A stretch of DNA of 64,000 bases, taken from the NCBI RefSeq assembly GCF_028471905.1, contig NZ_CP116902.1:842501-906500 (forward strand). The letters are read 5' to 3'. Each line of letters starts with the position of its first letter. Position 1 is the first letter of the stretch. The notes below the pieces were generated by a model. The model was not told the DNA's origin, made no database searches, and saw only the letters and a program-made list of their open reading frames with translations. The translations under genes and the position numbers were made by a program. Origin of the DNA: Aneurinibacillus uraniidurans (GTDB lineage: Bacteria; Bacillota; Bacilli; Aneurinibacillales; Aneurinibacillaceae). This document shows positions 61,241 to 64,000 of this stretch, piece by piece.

Positions 61241-63100
61241 ATGAAGACAATATTTTTAACCGGGAGTACAGGTTTTATAGGCAAACAATTAGTTCAGGAA
61301 TTAATGAAGGAAAAGGTAAAAGTTTTACTGCTCGTTCGTTCAAAAATAAAAGCTGCAACTATCTTTGAAGAAATGGGGATTTTTAATCCGGAAATCATGG
61401 AATTCGTCGAAGGAGATTTAACAAAAAAAAACCTGGCATTACGTGATGAAGATCGAAGAAAAGTATTACAAGCAGATATTATTATTCATGCTGGCGGACC
61501 TATGGATATTCAATTGGGGGAAAAGGAAGCTGTTTCTTCTTTTTTACAAGGCGCAAAGTATATAGGGGAAGTAGCCAAAAGCATTCACGAATCGAAGGGT
61601 CTGGAACAATTTGTTCATATTGTTGGTTATATGAGCCCTTTTGATGATGACAATAGCCGGATTTCCATTGATGTCTTTAAAGAAGGAAATGAGTATTTGA
61701 AAATAAAAAATCCTTATGAAAGAACAAAGTTTTTAGCAGACCTCTATATTCGACAACAAGCAGCTTCCATTGGGTACCCCCTTTCCGTTATTAATCCACC
61801 TACTGTCGTCGGATCGAGCAAAACAGGCAGCACGGAGCAAATGGAAGGCCTGGGATTGCTTGTCTCAGCTGTAAGAAAAGGCTTTATGCCTGTTGTACCT
61901 GGAGGGAAAAAATATCGATTACCGATCATACCAAACGATAAATTGGCTGCATTCATTACCCGAGTTTCCATGATGGAAGCTTCGTCCATTAAGACTTATA
62001 CATTGGTTCCTGATAAACATACAGACCTTGATATATATGAGCTATTATCAGTGATGGCAGAAAGTATGAATATGAAACCCCCGACGATTTCCGTTCCAAA
62101 AGGGCTAATAAAACTGCTCCTGAAAAGTGGAGGAAGCAAATTGACCGGAACTTCTTCTGAATCACTAGCCTTCATTACGAACAGAGAGTTTTCAAATGAA
62201 TCAGCGAAAAAAATAGTGAACAAAGGATGGCTTGAAGACGGAAGTGTAAAAAATCTCATCCCTGTAGTTGTGGCCGATTTAGACTATCGGTTGACGTATC
62301 AGAATCACCAAATGGACAAAAGATTTGAAAGAACACGTGTGGAACATACAACTGTTTATCGATTAAAAGGAGAAGGGAACCCCTTTATTTTATTTCATGG
62401 ACTCCTTTGCGATGGGGAAGATCTTTTTCCATTGGGCATACGTATTCATGAAAAAACGGGTCATCCTGTATGGATTGTCGATCTTCCTGGTTTAGGACGT
62501 TCGCCTTTTCTACGAGAAAAAAAGCTTCTTGCTCCTTACATTCATAGTGTAAAAAAACTTTTGAAAGAATCTGCCAGCGGCGCCTATCTTATTGGACACT
62601 CCTTTGGCGCCCTGACTTTATTAGAAGCATTGAAAGAAAATGTGATACGGACACAAGATTCTCTTATCCTTCTTCAACCCCCTATAAAAAAACAAGTAAC
62701 AGCATTAGATCGATTCCCTTCTATAAGCAAGTGGTTGCTGAAATTGGCTACCCCGAACAAAATCGAACAATACATATTGAAACAAGGATTATTTGACCAT
62801 AAGGAGACGATTCCAGCAGGGTATATAAAGAAAGTCGCACAAAGCTTTACTTCACCTAGAATATTACATACAACCGTTCAACTGAATTCCTTTTTGTCAG
62901 AGACAATGGAAAAGAATGTGGATACTCATCCAAATCGTGAAATTCATATTATTTGGGGGAACAAAGATGCTGTTTATACGCCGCCAATATCACTTGGTAC
63001 TATGGATTATGTACCCTTCGGCCATCACTTTCCTATCTCTCATCCTGATGAAACGGCAGAGAGGATTATTCATCATCTAAACAAACAGGGACTTTCTTGA
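61241..63100 (+). CDS. extended-SDR reductase fused to alpha/beta hydrolase
   Basis: 619 residues in two enzymes. Residues 1-335: a Rossmann NAD(P) reductase with TGSTGFIGKQLVQEL, VEGDLTKKNLAL, IIHAGGPMDI and the YERTK catalytic pair (Tyr about 159, Lys about 163), of the thioester-reductase/epimerase-like extended SDR type. Residues 360-615: an alpha/beta hydrolase with FILFHGLLCDGED, GHSFGALTLLEAL (Ser about 454) and the late His in PFGHHFPISHPDE. It could act on fatty acyl or sterol-like esters: hydrolysis, then reduction. It is controlled by TetR and lies at the right end of element 2. GGGAGGAAGCG precedes the ATG. Confidence 0.88.
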   Translation: MKTIFLTGSTGFIGKQLVQELMKEKVKVLLLVRSKIKAATIFEEMGIFNPEIMEFVEGDLTKKNLALRDEDRRKVLQADIIIHAGGPMDIQLGEKEAVSSFLQGAKYIGEVAKSIHESKGLEQFVHIVGYMSPFDDDNSRISIDVFKEGNEYLKIKNPYERTKFLADLYIRQQAASIGYPLSVINPPTVVGSSKTGSTEQMEGLGLLVSAVRKGFMPVVPGGKKYRLPIIPNDKLAAFITRVSMMEASSIKTYTLVPDKHTDLDIYELLSVMAESMNMKPPTISVPKGLIKLLLKSGGSKLTGTSSESLAFITNREFSNESAKKIVNKGWLEDGSVKNLIPVVVADLDYRLTYQNHQMDKRFERTRVEHTTVYRLKGEGNPFILFHGLLCDGEDLFPLGIRIHEKTGHPVWIVDLPGLGRSPFLREKKLLAPYIHSVKKLLKESASGAYLIGHSFGALTLLEALKENVIRTQDSLILLQPPIKKQVTALDRFPSISKWLLKLATPNKIEQYILKQGLFDHKETIPAGYIKKVAQSFTSPRILHTTVQLNSFLSETMEKNVDTHPNREIHIIWGNKDAVYTPPISLGTMDYVPFGHHFPISHPDETAERIIHHLNKQGLS

Positions 63101-63182
63101 GTAAGCATCTTTGTTTTCTTTTTATCCAGTTTCTCCGGCCTTCCACCCAGGCCTCCTCTTGCTAAATTCAGCAAACGCCGCA

Positions 63183-63215
63183 AACAGATAACCTGTTAGC
63201 AGAAACGAAATCAGC
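63183..63215. other. attR of element 2
   Basis: The junction reads GCAGAAAC-GA-AATCAGCC with GA at 63207-63208. It shares GAAA.GA with attL at 51118-51124. It lacks the inverted symmetry of the other sites, but a small palindrome AACAG-ATAAC-CTGTT lies at 63183-63197 inside the element. The reconstructed circle junction would read GAAAC-GA-GTTTC, which is perfectly symmetric. Confidence 0.7.
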
Positions 63216-63497
63216 CTAATTGATATTCTTGGAACCGAAGCTAATGAAATCGAAGACCTTGTTCAGCTCAAAATCGAAAAAAATAAAATCTATAAGCACA
63301 TCCATATTCTTGACGAGCGGGAAAAGGAAGTCATCATCGGTCGGTTCGGACTCGATAATGAAGAAGAACGTACCCAGCGTGAGATTGCGCGGGAGCTGGG
63401 GATTTCGCGGTCTTATGTATCACGAATCGAGAAGCGGGCATTGCTTAAATTGTTCCACGAGTTTTACCGAAAGAATGAAAACGAAGTGAAAAATTAA
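63207..63497 (+). CDS. sigK: sigK exon C: C-terminal part of sigma-K (SpoIIIC-like)
   Basis: 96 codons plus stop. It begins [20 protein letters not shown], covering regions 3 and 4 of sigma-K, and includes [20 protein letters not shown], then the helix-turn-helix [20 protein letters not shown] that reads the -35 element, and [12 protein letters not shown]. No start codon or ribosome-binding site serves it in the interrupted state. Spliced with exons A and B it yields a 237-residue protein (B. subtilis pro-sigma-K has 241). Confidence 0.95.
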   Translation, partial: EISLIDILGTEANEIEDLVQLKIEKNKIYKHIHILDEREKEVIIGRFGLDNEEERTQREIARELGISRSYVSRIEKRALLKLFHEFYRKNENEVKN

Positions 63498-63517
63498 TGA
63501 TTTGATCCATTTTCATA

Positions 63518-63555
63518 AAAAAGGACGCTTCCCGAGGGAGAGCGTCCTTTTGCAT
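63518..63555. terminator. bidirectional terminator for sigK and cspA
   Basis: AAAAAAGGACGCT and AGCGTCCTTTTG arms around a short CCCGAGGG loop, which itself can pair. It serves exon C (+) and the cold-shock gene (-). Confidence 0.85.
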
Positions 63556-63564
63556 GATTGAGTC

Positions 63565-63768
63565 TTACAGCTTAACTACGTTTTCAGCTTGCGGTCCACG
63601 GTTTCCTTGAACGATCGAGAACTGAACGCGTTGACCTTCTTCTAACGACTTGAATCCTTCGCCTGTAATTGCGCTGAAGTGAACGAATACATCGCTGCCG
63701 CCTTCAACTTCGATAAAACCAAACCCTTTTTCAGCATTAAACCATTTAACTGTTCCTGTTGTTTGCAT
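63565..63768 (-). CDS. cold-shock protein, CspA/CspB family
   Basis: 67 residues, one cold-shock domain. RNP1 is KGFGFIEV and RNP2 is [20 protein letters not shown] is the usual beginning. It binds single-stranded RNA/DNA and keeps mRNA unfolded in the cold. ATG 63768 is chosen because GGAGGTTCC lies 7 nt upstream. It shares a terminator with exon C. Confidence 0.97.
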   Translation of the reverse strand: MQTTGTVKWFNAEKGFGFIEVEGGSDVFVHFSAITGEGFKSLEEGQRVQFSIVQGNRGPQAENVVKL

Positions 63769-64000
63769 GAAAGGAACCTCCAAAAAATTAGTATTTATAT
63801 AAGGTCTCTATTTACCGGGTAAATAAACACGCATATATCAAAAAGTGAATGGTACTTTTGACATCTCAAAACAATGAAAGCCCTACCTCTCTTTCATCCT
63901 TACGGTTCCGATGACCGTGCCAGTGTGAATTGCATGGCAAAAATATAAACCGATACTTAGTATCACCGTTTCTTACAGGATTATACATGGAGTTGATCAG
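63769..64000 (-). promoter_or_regulatory. 5' leader region of the cold-shock gene
   Basis: 232 nt upstream of the cold-shock ATG to the window edge hold no gene. Such genes usually have a long temperature-sensitive leader; AT-rich sequence with small hairpins fits, but no defined promoter or motif could be fixed. Confidence 0.35.

Larger units (their letters stand above)
51123..63206 (+). mobile_element. element 2: second sigK intervening element, about 12.08 kb
   Basis: 12084 bp separate exon B from exon C. Joining at GA (51123-51124 with 63207-63208) gives AAT-GAA-ATC, restoring [11 protein letters not shown] as in intact sigma-K. It carries its own large serine recombinase (58603), a truncated small serine recombinase, an XRE regulator, a giant S-layer-type protein, a TetR regulator and a reductase/hydrolase fusion. 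No phage structural genes are seen. The recombinase is clearly different from that of element 1, so this is an independent insertion, not a duplication of element 1. Confidence 0.88.

Noticed and set aside
44789-63206. A single 18.4-kb skin element between exon A and exon C
   Set aside because: The 29-codon exon B in the middle supplies the residues missing between A and C, and has att-like junctions on both sides, so two elements explain the sequence better.
44789-63206. Remnant prophage with structural or lysis genes
   Set aside because: No portal, terminase, capsid, tail or lysis gene is seen; only recombinases and small regulators are phage-like.

Overview
The window looks like chromosome of a low-to-mid GC endospore-forming member of the Bacillales, most like the Aneurinibacillus/Brevibacillus branch. 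This is inferred from gene order and protein style; no search was run. The left part follows the Bacillus subtilis yrrD-yrzQ-yrrI-alaS-yrzL-yrrK-yrzB-yrrL-yrrM-yrrN-yrrO-pbpI order, and the window carries sporulation genes (sigK, spo0M-like).

Layout. 1-16 kb is core housekeeping: a PRC-barrel gene end, a chemoreceptor with a STAS protein, an alanine T-box with alaS, then ireB-ruvX-DUF1292, mltG, and the tRNA wobble-uridine genes trmR-trhP1-trhP2, followed by a class B PBP, a PAP2 phosphatase and coproheme decarboxylase. 16-22.6 kb holds secreted and stress proteins: NamZ muramidase, Spo0M-like, TelA-like, a GNAT and an AlbA_2 protein. 22.6-32.6 kb is an envelope polysaccharide region: a GH18-deacetylase-GT2 fusion, a membrane-anchored unknown, a two-component system, an UgtP-like glycosyltransferase and a second deacetylase. 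32.7-44.3 kb is a mixed metabolic and signalling stretch: MCP, GltB-like, aldehyde dehydrogenase with acetolactate synthase-like protein, DoxX, pirin, HD-GYP and a thioesterase.

44.4-63.5 kb is the most interesting part. The gene for the late mother-cell sigma factor sigma-K is broken into THREE pieces by TWO separate insertions. Exon A (44453 to 44788) encodes residues 1-112. Exon B (51036-51122, exactly 29 codons) is the middle. Exon C (63207-63497) is the C-terminal part with the DNA-binding helix-turn-helix. Joining them at the GA dinucleotide in each junction gives one clean 237-residue pro-sigma-K. Element 1 (about 6.25 kb) carries a clear SpoIVCA-type large serine recombinase and is the skin-like element. 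Element 2 (about 12.08 kb) carries a different large serine recombinase and a truncated small one. It also carries a 1700-residue S-layer-homology surface protein and a TetR-controlled reductase/hydrolase fusion. Both insertions lie at Asn-Glu-Ile codons and share the same central GA. Making sigma-K should therefore need two excisions in the mother cell.

The window ends with a cold-shock protein gene reading towards exon C, separated from it by a shared terminator.
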